From positions 124,001-188,000 of IMG/VR virus record IMGVR_UViG_3300027759_000046: DNA of 64,000 nt. One strand, 5' to 3'. The notes under the pieces were generated by a model. That model ran no database searches. It had not been told where the DNA came from and saw nothing but the letters and a program-made list of their open reading frames with translations. A program made the position numbers and the translations under genes. Origin of the DNA: a virus. Each line of letters starts with the position of its first letter. Positions within the stretch are counted from its first letter, which is position 1. Below, in pieces: positions 55,470 to 62,319 of the stretch.

Positions 55470-55536
55470 GCTAATATACAACAAAACTTTTAAATAAAAA
55501 AACTTTTGATGAATTATTTTCAGAAAAGTTATTAAC
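55470..55536 (-). promoter_or_regulatory. Right-arm promoter module
   Basis: GTTAATAACTTTTCTGAAAATAATTC, CAAAAGTTTTTTTA and a variant core GTTGTATATTAGC, 24 bases before the ATG at 55446. Confidence 0.55.
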
Positions 55537-55537
55537 A

Positions 55538-55562
55538 AAAAAGGGAGCCACATGGACTCCCG
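55538..55562 (-). terminator. Rho-independent terminator
   Basis: Minus strand GGGAGTCCATGTGGCTCCC followed by TTTTTTG, after the 98-residue gene. Confidence 0.72.
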
Positions 55563-55589
55563 ATCTTGTCAATAAACCAATTTTACCAA

Positions 55590-55886
55590 TTATACCAAAT
55601 GTAGTATCTCAGCTAGAGCGCGATCAGTTACTCGTCGGCTCATACCTCCAATATGCCATTCAATAGTTTCTTCTTTCGAGATGCGACGGTATTCTTTCCA
55701 GTCGTAGATGGTAAATACATCTCCTTCTTCCGTTTCGCAAATCCATTCGAAATTTACTTTATCTTCTCCAGTATTATCTTCAATCGTGGGTTCTCCAAGG
55801 ATTGCGATAAGGTCATTCACTGAACACTTTAATACTGTATCGTGGAACGAGGTTCCGCCTGCACGCTTTTCGGTTTTTCTAGCCAT
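55590..55886 (-). CDS. Hypothetical protein
   Basis: 98 residues, basic start (MARKTEKRAGGTSFHDTVLK) then an acidic beta-rich core with WHIGGMSRRVTDRALAEIL at the end. Similar small proteins occur in early regions of large phages; role unknown. Confidence 0.6.
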   Translation of the reverse strand: MARKTEKRAGGTSFHDTVLKCSVNDLIAILGEPTIEDNTGEDKVNFEWICETEEGDVFTIYDWKEYRRISKEETIEWHIGGMSRRVTDRALAEILHLV

Positions 55887-55950
55887 GGTTATTTTTTTAG
55901 TTGGTTGATAAAGCTAATATACAACAAAAACCTGATACTGGAAAATCTTT

Positions 55951-56244
55951 TTAAATATTTTTTACAGGTATTTTCTCGATCAAGGCTAGGCTGCCAAGCG
56001 GAGACCACATAGCCTCTTCATAGCTTTCAAACCGGGACCGGTCCCATAGCCAGACCAGACCGTGCTTCTTCCATTCCTCTCGCGCTGCACGCTCTGTCCT
56101 GCTTGCTTCGGCGATCTGCATCTGAAACAAGGCAATTGCATACACGGCTTTAAATGTTCCGCAGACACAGACAGGTTTTTCTTCTTCCCCTACACGAGAG
56201 GTTAGCAACCAGACTTCTTTATTTTTCCGGGTTGGACTAGGCAT
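55951..56244 (-). CDS. Hypothetical protein
   Basis: 97 residues from MPSPTRKNKEVWLLTSRVGE; the ATG ten codons earlier overlaps the tiny gene upstream. Beta hairpins, then a Trp-rich segment (WKKHGLVWLWDRSRFESYEE). Unrecognised. Confidence 0.58.
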   Translation of the reverse strand: MPSPTRKNKEVWLLTSRVGEEEKPVCVCGTFKAVYAIALFQMQIAEASRTERAAREEWKKHGLVWLWDRSRFESYEEAMWSPLGSLALIEKIPVKNI

Positions 56245-56245
56245 G

Positions 56246-56320
56246 TTAATCTCTTTTTTCTGGTACGAATACACAGTAGATACAGAATGCTACACTTACT
56301 AGGATTGCTATTGCGCACAT
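56246..56320 (-). CDS. Tiny membrane protein
   Basis: 24 codons: MCAIAILVSVAFCIYCVFVP followed by EKRD. The ATG/stop spacing to both neighbours is like real genes here. Very short, so tentative. Confidence 0.4.
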   Translation of the reverse strand: MCAIAILVSVAFCIYCVFVPEKRD

Positions 56321-56353
56321 GGTTGAATGGATTAAGGGGTTAATAATATTATC

Positions 56354-56602
56354 TTACCCAAGTTCTTCACTTAACTTCTTGAGGTCAGCACATTTCTCGT
56401 ACTGCTCTTTCTTTTCAAAATGCAAGATCATGGTCCAGATAGCCTGTTTCTTTTCTTCCATTGGGGTTCCATCGTGCACGACATCTCTGAATTCGCCGGC
56501 CAGTGCTTCATAGAGTCTGTCCATGAATCCATCGTAATCTGATTCGCGCAGCCGGATAAGTTCCAGCAGGATATCGTTGTATGTTCTGGTTTTCTTTGCC
56601 AT
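56354..56602 (-). CDS. Hypothetical protein
   Basis: 82 residues, helical and charged (RLRESDYDGFMDRLYEALAG). Unrecognised. An ATAAATAAT string lies just upstream. Confidence 0.6.
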   Translation of the reverse strand: MAKKTRTYNDILLELIRLRESDYDGFMDRLYEALAGEFRDVVHDGTPMEEKKQAIWTMILHFEKKEQYEKCADLKKLSEELG

Positions 56603-56673
56603 ATCTTTATTATTTATTCTTGTTTATTTAGAGTCACTCAGCGTGAATCTTAGCTTGTCTATAATATAGTACT

Positions 56674-56704
56674 AAAAAAGGGTCTTCGGAACACCGAGAC
56701 CCTT
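56674..56704 (-). terminator. Rho-independent terminator
   Basis: Minus strand AAGGGTCTCGG-TGTT-CCGAAGACCCTT followed by TTTTAG; follows the 108-residue gene. Confidence 0.82.
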
Positions 56705-56721
56705 AATAATAATTTGGATTA

Positions 56722-57048
56722 CTAGATAAATTGGGTTAGGTAGCCGGTCGGCCAGCCCTCATCGTCCTGTTCAAAGTCCATGTCTGTCTGAATCAGGTCC
56801 GAGTAAATGCTTAGCTTCTCGCGTGGTTCCAGCCCGGCAAAGCAGTTAGAGATTAGGGTATCTACTGATTCGTCTGGTACAAACTCATCGTCCAACCTGA
56901 CTGAACCATCTTCTAACATGAAGATGTCTACTGCTAAGTTCTCTCGCATTATGTCTATTGCATCTGCTGCATTTAACTCTGCAAGGTAAGCGTCTACTTG
57001 TTCGAACGCTTCTTCAATTGGAACTCTTAATAGGTCTGGATTTCTCAT
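56722..57048 (-). CDS. Acidic hypothetical protein
   Basis: 108 residues, strongly acidic (VRLDDEFVPDESVDTLISNC). It could be a DNA-mimic or inhibitor type of early protein, but nothing specific is seen. Confidence 0.6.
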   Translation of the reverse strand: MRNPDLLRVPIEEAFEQVDAYLAELNAADAIDIMRENLAVDIFMLEDGSVRLDDEFVPDESVDTLISNCFAGLEPREKLSIYSDLIQTDMDFEQDDEGWPTGYLTQFI

Positions 57049-57061
57049 TGTTAAATCTTGG

Positions 57062-57187
57062 TTAGGGTTGATAAAAGAATAGAATACACGTTGCTACTAC
57101 TGCGAGAGCAATGATAATCAATGCTCCATTAATTAGAGAATCTCTTCTCATCATTTTAACTTCTTTTTCTGAAAATTTCTTTGCCAT
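57062..57187 (-). CDS. Tiny membrane protein
   Basis: 41 codons: basic MAKKFSEKEVKMMRRDSLIN, then one membrane segment (GALIIIALAVVATCILFFY). Ends 13 bases before the next gene. Confidence 0.5.
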   Translation of the reverse strand: MAKKFSEKEVKMMRRDSLINGALIIIALAVVATCILFFYQP

Positions 57188-57223
57188 CTTTTTTATATTT
57201 TAATTGATTAATAATTTAGGTAA

Positions 57224-57679
57224 TTAGGCGGCGTTCTTTACGAACGCCTTGTCTGCCCATGTCTTAGCTCCAGCCATCCTATAATTATTCTGACTGTATA
57301 GATTAGTATTAGACCAGTCTTGATTGATGTCGCCCACTTCCATTGCCAGGAACATGTCCGAATCCATTAACTTGATCTTGTTACCTGACCTTGCGAATAC
57401 AGTGATGAAGGTTTCTGATCCTTCTGCTCTGAACTCGATTGTCTGCAACGCGCCTTTTTTAAATCCTCTGAATACATCCATTGCAGAGTTCCAAGACTGT
57501 CTTCCCCAATTTGCTCTAATGCCATGGTCTTCAACGACTGTCATGAAGCCTGCCTGTACTCGAACGATTGCGCGGTATTCGCCTTTACGGCCTTGGATAA
57601 AATCCACTTGGCTGATTCTCTCCGCATTGAAGATTTCAACTGATGGTTTGTAGTCTGGATTAAATTGTTTCTTTTTCAT
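57224..57679 (-). CDS. Hypothetical protein
   Basis: 151 residues, mixed beta (YRAIVRVQAGFMTVVEDHGI; TIEFRAEGSETFITVFARSG). No family recognised. It has an early promoter module upstream. Confidence 0.6.
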   Translation of the reverse strand: MKKKQFNPDYKPSVEIFNAERISQVDFIQGRKGEYRAIVRVQAGFMTVVEDHGIRANWGRQSWNSAMDVFRGFKKGALQTIEFRAEGSETFITVFARSGNKIKLMDSDMFLAMEVGDINQDWSNTNLYSQNNYRMAGAKTWADKAFVKNAA

Positions 57680-57702
57680 GGTTGATTGATTTGGTTTATA
57701 AT

Positions 57703-57757
57703 AGTAAATATAATACTTATTCTTGACAGTAAAAAACTTTTTATGAATTATTTTTTA
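57703..57757 (-). promoter_or_regulatory. Right-arm promoter module
   Basis: Minus strand TAATTCATAAAAAGTTTTTTACTGTCAAG and the core ATTATATTTAC, 24 bases before the ATG at 57679. Confidence 0.6.
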
Positions 57758-58063
57758 AAATCTTTCTGAACCTAAATGAGAGCAGGCAGAAGAGTATCTC
57801 TCGAGAAGGTTGCTGCCGGCTAGCAGAAGAAAGCTTGAACCTGCAATTCCACGGATCTTATAATCTTCAGGTACTATAACACTGCCAAGTCTGCTGCCGC
57901 CTGAATCCAGTGTCATAATGAATCTACCTTCTCGAACCACTATGAATTCGGAAGAGAAGCCTTCCATCGTAGAGCCCGACGCAATTTGAGTCCAGCCAAT
58001 TTCTTGACCAGACTCGTTTAAGATTTGGAGGCTTGAACCTCGTTGTATAACATTACCTATCAT
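57755..58063 (-). CDS. Beta-rich hypothetical protein
   Basis: 102 residues made of short strands and turns (SLQILNESGQEIGWTQIASG). Its 3' end runs into the promoter module. Overlaps the gene upstream by four bases. Confidence 0.58.
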   Translation of the reverse strand: MIGNVIQRGSSLQILNESGQEIGWTQIASGSTMEGFSSEFIVVREGRFIMTLDSGGSRLGSVIVPEDYKIRGIAGSSFLLLAGSNLLERYSSACSHLGSERF

Positions 58064-58278
58064 GCTGTTGTCTTTGAATTTTTAATACACTCTTGAAATT
58101 CTTCTTCCGTCAGGTCAGGTATATCCTGAGTTACAAGCTTTAGCAGGGTTGCTGCTTCTATCTCTGTTACTAGGGAGTCCTTATTGACTTTGCCCTTAAA
58201 AGGATCTCCTTCAGAGAATAGAATCTCGACTGCGGTCTCTGCCCAGAAGCGGGCTTCTAATTGAGTTGTCATTATCAT
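58060..58278 (-). CDS. Small hypothetical protein
   Basis: 72 residues, helical. Includes DSLVTEIEAA, whose codons hold an exact ACTAGGGAGT copy. It overlaps the sigma factor gene by four bases, so the two are translated together; an anti-sigma or sigma-partner role is possible but unsupported. Confidence 0.58.
   Translation of the reverse strand: MIMTTQLEARFWAETAVEILFSEGDPFKGKVNKDSLVTEIEAATLLKLVTQDIPDLTEEEFQECIKNSKTTA
58169..58178 (+). repeat. ACTAGGGAGT copy
   Basis: Exact 10-mer within the 72-residue gene (GAC TCC CTA GTA ACA on the minus strand). Confidence 0.7.
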
Positions 58279-58994
58279 ACGCCTACCTCCTTTCTCATTT
58301 TAGCACGAGCAACCTTAAGGGCACGGTTAACTTCGACTGGGGTTTTACCTACTGCATCCGCAACTTCCTTGGTAGAGAGACCGTCTCCAACGAGACCGTA
58401 GAACAACTCGACGATTTGACGTTCAGTTGGTTTAAGAACGTTAAGTACTCTACGGAGTATTCGGGTTTGGTCCTCACTATCGAATGGGTCTTGGAAATCT
58501 TCTCTTAACAAGAGATCGCCTACTGTATCGTCGCCATCCTCGCCGATTGGACGATCCAATTGGATGTTACGCATGTTAATGCTTTCGCCTGCCATCTTAC
58601 GTTTGTAAAGATCGTATTCCTGATTTACTGGAATTCGGACAGTACGACCGACTTCGCAAAGAGCAAGGTTTAATCTCTTACGAATCCAGAACTGAGCGTA
58701 AGTAATAAACTTTACGTCTTTATCTGGGGTAAAACGACGAGCAGCTTCGATAAGACCCGCATTACCTTCTTGGATTAAGTCATCGATGGAAAGACCCATA
58801 CCGATAAACTTGTTTGCAAGAGTAACAACGAACTTAAGATTCGCTTGTACTAATTGATGCATTGCTCGCTCATCTCCTTTCTGGATGCGGACTGCTAATT
58901 GAAGTTCTTCAGCCTTGCTGAGCGGAACTGCTACGGGCGCGATATCTTTGAAATATTGCGGTAGACTTTCTGATGTTTCGAATCTTTTCGACAT
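58275..58994 (-). CDS. Compact sigma-70-family sigma factor
   Basis: 239 residues. Region 1.2/2: LSKAEELQLAVRIQKGD, LVQANLKFVVTLANKF, GLSIDDLIQEGNAGLIEAARRF (core binding) and ITYAQFWIRKRLNLAL (-10 recognition). Region 4 is LKPTERQIVELFYGLVGDG ... LSTKEVADAVGKTPVEVNRAL (helix-turn-helix). Compared with Bacteroidetes RpoD, most of region 3 is missing. It probably directs host polymerase to one of the phage promoter classes seen here. Confidence 0.9.
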   Translation of the reverse strand: MSKRFETSESLPQYFKDIAPVAVPLSKAEELQLAVRIQKGDERAMHQLVQANLKFVVTLANKFIGMGLSIDDLIQEGNAGLIEAARRFTPDKDVKFITYAQFWIRKRLNLALCEVGRTVRIPVNQEYDLYKRKMAGESINMRNIQLDRPIGEDGDDTVGDLLLREDFQDPFDSEDQTRILRRVLNVLKPTERQIVELFYGLVGDGLSTKEVADAVGKTPVEVNRALKVARAKMRKEVGV

Positions 58995-59023
58995 AGTTGG
59001 TTTGGTTTAATTGATTATTATAA

Positions 59024-59092
59024 TGTAAATATAAACAAAATTTCTGACAAGTAAAAACTTTTTATGACTTATTTTCAAAAAAGTTATTAACA
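59024..59092 (-). promoter_or_regulatory. Right-arm promoter module (sigma factor gene)
   Basis: GTTAATAACTTTTTTGAAAATAAGTCATAAAAAG..., TTGTCAGAAATTTTG and core TTATATTTAC (59024-59033), 30 bases before the sigma factor ATG. Confidence 0.6.
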
Positions 59093-59096
59093 ATTG

Positions 59097-59207
59097 TTAG
59101 TTAACAACTTGACCGCAATCGCAGCATTTTACAAGTTTGATTCCTGAAACGTGGCGAACTGCTACGTAAGTTCTGATGTGTTGGCATTTGGCTGATTGGT
59201 TATTCAT
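59097..59207 (-). CDS. Tiny zinc-ribbon-like protein
   Basis: 36 codons, MNNQSAKCQHIRTYVAVRHV then CCDCGQVV; C/H...CxxC layout. The promoter core ends only three bases before the ATG, so its mRNA would be leaderless. Confidence 0.48.
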   Translation of the reverse strand: MNNQSAKCQHIRTYVAVRHVSGIKLVKCCDCGQVVN

Positions 59208-59210
59208 AAT

Positions 59211-59263
59211 GTAAATATAACTATAATACTTGACAGTAAAAAACTTTTTGTGAATTATTTTCA
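59211..59263 (-). promoter_or_regulatory. Right-arm promoter module
   Basis: GAAAATAATTCACAAAAAGTTTTTTACTGTCAAG...TTATATTTAC, with the core touching the start of the tiny zinc-ribbon gene. Confidence 0.6.
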
Positions 59264-59279
59264 AATTATTTTATACGCG

Positions 59280-59306
59280 AAAAGGGGTCCAACCACGGAC
59301 CCCAAT
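59280..59306 (-). terminator. Rho-independent terminator
   Basis: Minus strand GGGGTCC-GTGGTT-GGACCCC followed by TTTTCG; ends the 93-residue gene. Confidence 0.8.
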
Positions 59307-59329
59307 TCTATCAATCAACCAATAGTATT

Positions 59330-59611
59330 TTAATTTAAGCAGATTCCTGTTTCTCGTAACAGGTTCTCTAATTGTATATCTTCTTCAGACATGCCTGATT
59401 CTCTCTTAACCTGTTTAATACAGAACTGCATAAGCAATCGTTGAAGCTCTTGCGTACTGCGCTCGTCCTGTGTTGCGGCCAATAGGGTTATTAATCCATT
59501 ACCGATTAAGATAAGTTCTGAATCAGATGTCTTGATTCCGCCCGCGATTAGGCTATTCGCCAAGGTCTCTAGCTCGGCTCTTGTTTTTTCTCTAATTTCT
59601 TTCTTATTCAT
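59330..59611 (-). CDS. Hypothetical protein
   Basis: 93 residues, helical (MNKKEIREKTRAELETLANS start; LQRLLMQFCIKQVKRE). Unrecognised. Confidence 0.58.
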   Translation of the reverse strand: MNKKEIREKTRAELETLANSLIAGGIKTSDSELILIGNGLITLLAATQDERSTQELQRLLMQFCIKQVKRESGMSEEDIQLENLLRETGICLN

Positions 59612-59639
59612 GGTAGTTGATTATTGATTTAATCTTATA

Positions 59640-59834
59640 TTACTCTTTTCCAAGCGCGATGGCCTTGTTCACTTCATAGATTCTTGACCAGAATTCGTTG
59701 TATTCAAGTTGATTGTCTGGCTTTACAGTTGACTGTACTCTCGCACCGCCGCCATAGGTTAAGTCAATGGGTTCTCCGATCGTTGGATCAATTCCCTGTA
59801 ATTTATAGATTAAGGCCTTAAGTATTTTCTTCAT
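59640..59834 (-). CDS. Small hypothetical protein
   Basis: 64 residues, MKKILKALIYKLQGIDPTIG start, ends NKAIALGKE. Unrecognised. Confidence 0.55.
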   Translation of the reverse strand: MKKILKALIYKLQGIDPTIGEPIDLTYGGGARVQSTVKPDNQLEYNEFWSRIYEVNKAIALGKE

Positions 59835-59867
59835 AGTTATTAGGTTTTACAGATTAAGTTTGTTTTT

Positions 59868-59942
59868 TAAGGGTCACGCGATTCCCCCAGTACTACTGCG
59901 TGGTCCAGGACCCATGCCTGGGAGGCACGGAAATCCAGGACT
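59868..59942. other. GC-rich structured element, copy B
   Basis: ATTCCCCCAGTAC..., GTCCAGGACCCATGCC-TGGGA-GGCACGG: the counterpart of the element at 51.1 kb, sharing the CCCCCAG, CCAG(R)RCCCATGCC and GGCACGG blocks. It fills a gap between two minus-strand genes, upstream of the 64-residue one. Confidence 0.45.
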
Positions 59943-59949
59943 AGGTCTA

Positions 59950-60144
59950 TTAACAGATTCGATTGGCCACAAAGCCTTGTGCATCGCTTGCGCCATAGTA
60001 TTTCTTGATCGCGGCCGGTGCGGTAGGATTATCCATCAGCCAGCCATCCGCAATATCGAACGCCATTGAATCGTCTATGTCTCCGGCATCGATTGCGCCC
60101 AGTGCAAGCTCTCGTAATTCAGTATCTAATTTTTCTTTTGTCAT
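59950..60144 (-). CDS. Small hypothetical protein
   Basis: 64 residues (MTKEKLDTELRELALGAIDA ...). Acidic helix with a GWLMDNPTAPAAIKKYYG end. Unrecognised. Confidence 0.55.
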   Translation of the reverse strand: MTKEKLDTELRELALGAIDAGDIDDSMAFDIADGWLMDNPTAPAAIKKYYGASDAQGFVANRIC

Positions 60145-60189
60145 AGGTATTAGTTTTAGGGTTTAGGGTTAGATTTATAATCAACTGTT

Positions 60190-60199
60190 ACTAGGGAGT
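60190..60199 (+). repeat. ACTAGGGAGT copy, intergenic
   Basis: Exact 10-mer five bases beyond the stop of the 155-residue gene. Confidence 0.7.
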
Positions 60200-60203
60200 C
60201 CGG

Positions 60204-60671
60204 CTAGGCCAGACCCTTGTCTCGTAAAAACAGGCAGCGCTGAATCCTGGTATACAGGTCCGGCAAGGAGTCTGTCATCGCTAAGATCTTCTTTAGGTCA
60301 GGCTTGGGTAGGGTTGACGCAACCATCGCAACCGCAACATCGATTGGATTACCGAGCTTCAGCTGCTCCATGATCTGGCTCGAGCCGGTTGGGCTGATTG
60401 AGCCGGGAATCTTGCACTGTGCTCCGAACTCAAATTGATAGAAGGATTGACGTTCCGTCTGATCAACTAAACTTGCATCAAGCATCTGTCTCACGCGCTG
60501 GATATGCTTGCTTGTCGTGCGGCTGTACTTGCCCTTTGTCATGAGAACTGGTCTACGGCTCAGCTCCTTTGGATAGAACTGTAGGGTCGCGACATGGGTT
60601 TCGTAGCTTATTACCTTGTTCCCAACGAGGAATAGGTTCTGTGCAATCTGTAGAGATGGTTGGAATTTCAT
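60204..60671 (-). CDS. Hypothetical protein
   Basis: 155 residues, MKFQPSLQIAQNLFLVGNKV start, basic, with IQRCLFLRDKG at the end. Not recognised. Confidence 0.6.
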   Translation of the reverse strand: MKFQPSLQIAQNLFLVGNKVISYETHVATLQFYPKELSRRPVLMTKGKYSRTTSKHIQRVRQMLDASLVDQTERQSFYQFEFGAQCKIPGSISPTGSSQIMEQLKLGNPIDVAVAMVASTLPKPDLKKILAMTDSLPDLYTRIQRCLFLRDKGLA

Positions 60672-60672
60672 A

Positions 60673-60720
60673 GGTTAAATATAAGCATTTTAATTGAGAT
60701 AAAACAATAAAGTTATTAAC
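60673..60720 (-). promoter_or_regulatory. Right-arm promoter module (divergent form)
   Basis: GTTAATAACTTTATTG... with core CTTATATTTAAC just before the ATG at 60671; the middle part is less conserved than in other copies. Confidence 0.45.
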
Positions 60721-60726
60721 ATAGCT

Positions 60727-60736
60727 ACTAGGGAGT
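60727..60736 (+). repeat. ACTAGGGAGT copy, intergenic
   Basis: Exact 10-mer 20 bases beyond the stop of the DUF6011 gene, next to GTTAATAAC. Confidence 0.7.
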
Positions 60737-60755
60737 CCGACATAGCCGGTGAGTC

Positions 60756-61274
60756 CTATGACTCTACCGGCGAGAATACTTCGGCAAGGTTGAAGTTGCC
60801 AGCCTGACTGCTGTGAAGCATACGCTCTAAGCATACGGGACCGAGCGCTGTGTGAATCGATTCCGGATGGGTAAGCGGTAATCCGCAAGCGCAGCATCTG
60901 CCTTCGTGGAATAGACCTACACGACCGCGTAAGATCTCTGGATTCTTGATCGCTGATACGACCCAGCCTAGGGCGCGAGCTAAGCGGGAATCCGGTCTAA
61001 CGTTGCGGCCGAGCTTTACGTGCATGGTATCAGAGAATAGAGTTCCTGCGAACTGCGAGCTTTGACGGCCGTCGTTAAGCAAGGAGATGTCAATGTAATA
61101 GATCGGCAACTTGATCTTGCGATCCTGCTTATCGCGCAGCTGCTTGATCTTAACTGTCATGTGGGTTCCTTCCGCAAGGTTACGGAACGTAAGCACTGCA
61201 CGGCCTGCTAACGCGAGCTTTGGAAGAGCAAGCGGGTTGAGGTTTGGACGGGGGATGTTTCTGTGGTTTCTCAT
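60756..61274 (-). CDS. DUF6011-type zinc protein
   Basis: 172 residues. The C-terminal half carries EGRCCACGLPLTHPESIHTA ... GPVCLERM, the four-Cys DUF6011 module seen in phage and actinobacterial proteins. The N-terminal half is basic and beta-rich (AVLTFRNLAEGTHMTVKIKQ). Possibly a nucleic-acid-associated early protein. Confidence 0.72.
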   Translation of the reverse strand: MRNHRNIPRPNLNPLALPKLALAGRAVLTFRNLAEGTHMTVKIKQLRDKQDRKIKLPIYYIDISLLNDGRQSSQFAGTLFSDTMHVKLGRNVRPDSRLARALGWVVSAIKNPEILRGRVGLFHEGRCCACGLPLTHPESIHTALGPVCLERMLHSSQAGNFNLAEVFSPVES

Positions 61275-61297
61275 GGTTGATTGGTTTAATTGATTAA

Positions 61298-61374
61298 GTA
61301 AATATAACCAATTACTTTCAAATAAAAAAACTTTTTATGATTTATTTTTCAGAAGTTATTAACAAAGTTATTAA
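61298..61374 (-). promoter_or_regulatory. Right-arm promoter module
   Basis: GTTAATAACTTTGTTAATAACTTCTGAAAAATAAATCATAAAAAG..., core GTTATATTTAC (61298-61308), 24 bases before the DUF6011 gene ATG. Has a duplicated GTTAATAAC. Confidence 0.6.
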
Positions 61375-61375
61375 C

Positions 61376-61435
61376 ACTGGCGGACTGACGTGCAGGTCGG
61401 AGTCTACCCTCTGCGATCCGGTTAAAGATCGAACC
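61376..61435 (-). ncRNA. Second copy of CTCCGACCTGC element
   Basis: GGGTAGACTCCGACCTGCACGTCAGTCC lies between a terminator and the promoter module, as at 54.66-54.72 kb. No gene. The conserved core is 14-15 bases. Confidence 0.4.
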
Positions 61436-61462
61436 TTAAAAAACCGGGCGAACCCGGTTCTC
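61436..61462 (-). terminator. Rho-independent terminator
   Basis: Minus strand AACCGGG-TTCG-CCCGGTT followed by TTTTAAGG, with a stable tetraloop; ends the 47-residue gene. Confidence 0.85.
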
Positions 61463-61478
61463 TGTGGTGGGTTGAGGT

Positions 61479-61622
61479 TTAGAACTCGAACGCGGTCGTT
61501 GAGGAGATATTACCGATTACGACATTTACGATTACGACAACGATTCCGATAATCGCGATTCCCGCTAGACACACGGTCCAAGTTTGCATTGCACGTAGTG
61601 CGATCATTTCTGTTTTGCTCAT
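61479..61622 (-). CDS. Small membrane protein
   Basis: 47 codons: MSKTEMIALRAMQTWTVCLA then a long hydrophobic segment (GIAIIGIVVVIVNVVIG). It has a promoter module and a terminator of its own, so it is a complete unit. Confidence 0.58.
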   Translation of the reverse strand: MSKTEMIALRAMQTWTVCLAGIAIIGIVVVIVNVVIGNISSTTAFEF

Positions 61623-61651
61623 GGTTGATTTGGTTAATTGGTTAAACATAA

Positions 61652-61718
61652 GTAAATATAATAATTATCTTTGATATAAAAAAATTTCTGATGAATTATT
61701 TTTCAGAAGTTATTAACA
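61652..61718 (-). promoter_or_regulatory. Right-arm promoter module
   Basis: GTTAATAACTTCTGAAAAATAATTCATCAGAAATTTTTTTATATCAAAG..., core ATTATATTTAC, 30 bases before the 47-residue gene. Confidence 0.6.
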
Positions 61719-61932
61719 ATTCCGGGTTAACGCTTTCGGATTCCGCATAGATCTTTAGACATTGCGGACAGCCTACCGTCTCGAGACCGGATATCCTGGC
61801 CCAGTTGTTGCTAAGCGCTGGCGTTCCGCACAGGTTTCCTGTTCCGCTTTTGTAGATGTGGGCCGTGTTGTTCCATACGTTGCCCTTGTTTCCGAAGATG
61901 GAGAAGTTTGGTTTGAGGTCTTTTGTTTGCAT
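61696..61932 (-). CDS. Small hypothetical protein
   Basis: 78 residues, with CGTPALSNNWARISGLETVG and CPQCLK; a possible zinc site. The C-terminal codons run into the next promoter module. Confidence 0.58.
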   Translation of the reverse strand: MQTKDLKPNFSIFGNKGNVWNNTAHIYKSGTGNLCGTPALSNNWARISGLETVGCPQCLKIYAESESVNPELLITSEK

Positions 61933-61954
61933 TGCTTTCTTTTTTATTGGTTAA

Positions 61955-61966
61955 GTAAATATAACA
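61955..61966 (-). promoter_or_regulatory. TTATATTTAC promoter core
   Basis: Minus strand GTTATATTTAC, 23 bases before the ATG at 61932, directly after a terminator; the upstream conserved part is absent. Confidence 0.5.
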
Positions 61967-61967
61967 A

Positions 61968-62000
61968 AAAAACCCCAAACAAAAAAATCTGGGGTCTTTT
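61968..62000 (-). terminator. Rho-independent terminator
   Basis: Minus strand CCCCA/TGGGG stem with an AT-rich loop followed by TTTTTTTG; ends the tiny membrane gene. Confidence 0.6.
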
Positions 62001-62016
62001 ATTTTCTTCTTTTTTT

Positions 62017-62103
62017 CTAGAGGCAATGGATAAGGATTCCGTAAAATCCTATTCCTGCCAAAAAGTAAATCAGGTTGTTCAACCACTTAGGGTATTTTTC
62101 CAT
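62017..62103 (-). CDS. Tiny membrane protein
   Basis: 28 codons: MEKYPKWLNNLIYFLAGIGF then YGILIHCL. Followed by a terminator. Tentative because of length. Confidence 0.42.
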   Translation of the reverse strand: MEKYPKWLNNLIYFLAGIGFYGILIHCL

Positions 62104-62131
62104 GCTTCTCGTTTAGGGTTAATAATAGATT

Positions 62132-62293
62132 CTATTCTTCGGGTCCAATGAGGTCCCATGCGGTTTCGCCGGTTGGCTTGCCGTTGAAGGTGATGGAGTA
62201 GTTGGGGTCCATGCCGCTCTCGAGGACATCTGCTAAGAGAGCAGGAAGGGTTGGGAATTCCTTTTGGTAGTAGGCGCAGTCTAATGAATACAT
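62132..62293 (-). CDS. Small hypothetical protein
   Basis: 53 residues from MYSLDCAYYQKEFPTLPALL (the ATG at 62291-62293, preceded by an A-rich leader; a start ten codons earlier is possible). Ends GETAWDLIGPEE. Unrecognised. Confidence 0.52.
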   Translation of the reverse strand: MYSLDCAYYQKEFPTLPALLADVLESGMDPNYSITFNGKPTGETAWDLIGPEE

Positions 62294-62319
62294 ATCTTTT
62301 CTTTTTAATTGGTTAAGAT

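Noticed and set aside
56296-56310. ACTAGGATTGCT at 56.3 and 63.5 kb as motif variants
   Set aside because: They share only ACTAGG with the 10-mer and both come from similar Ala-Ile-Leu-Val codons in membrane segments.
61430-61450. tRNA T-arm (GGTTCGATC) near the terminator at 61.4 kb
   Set aside because: No acceptor or anticodon arms around it; the string is part of the terminator flank.
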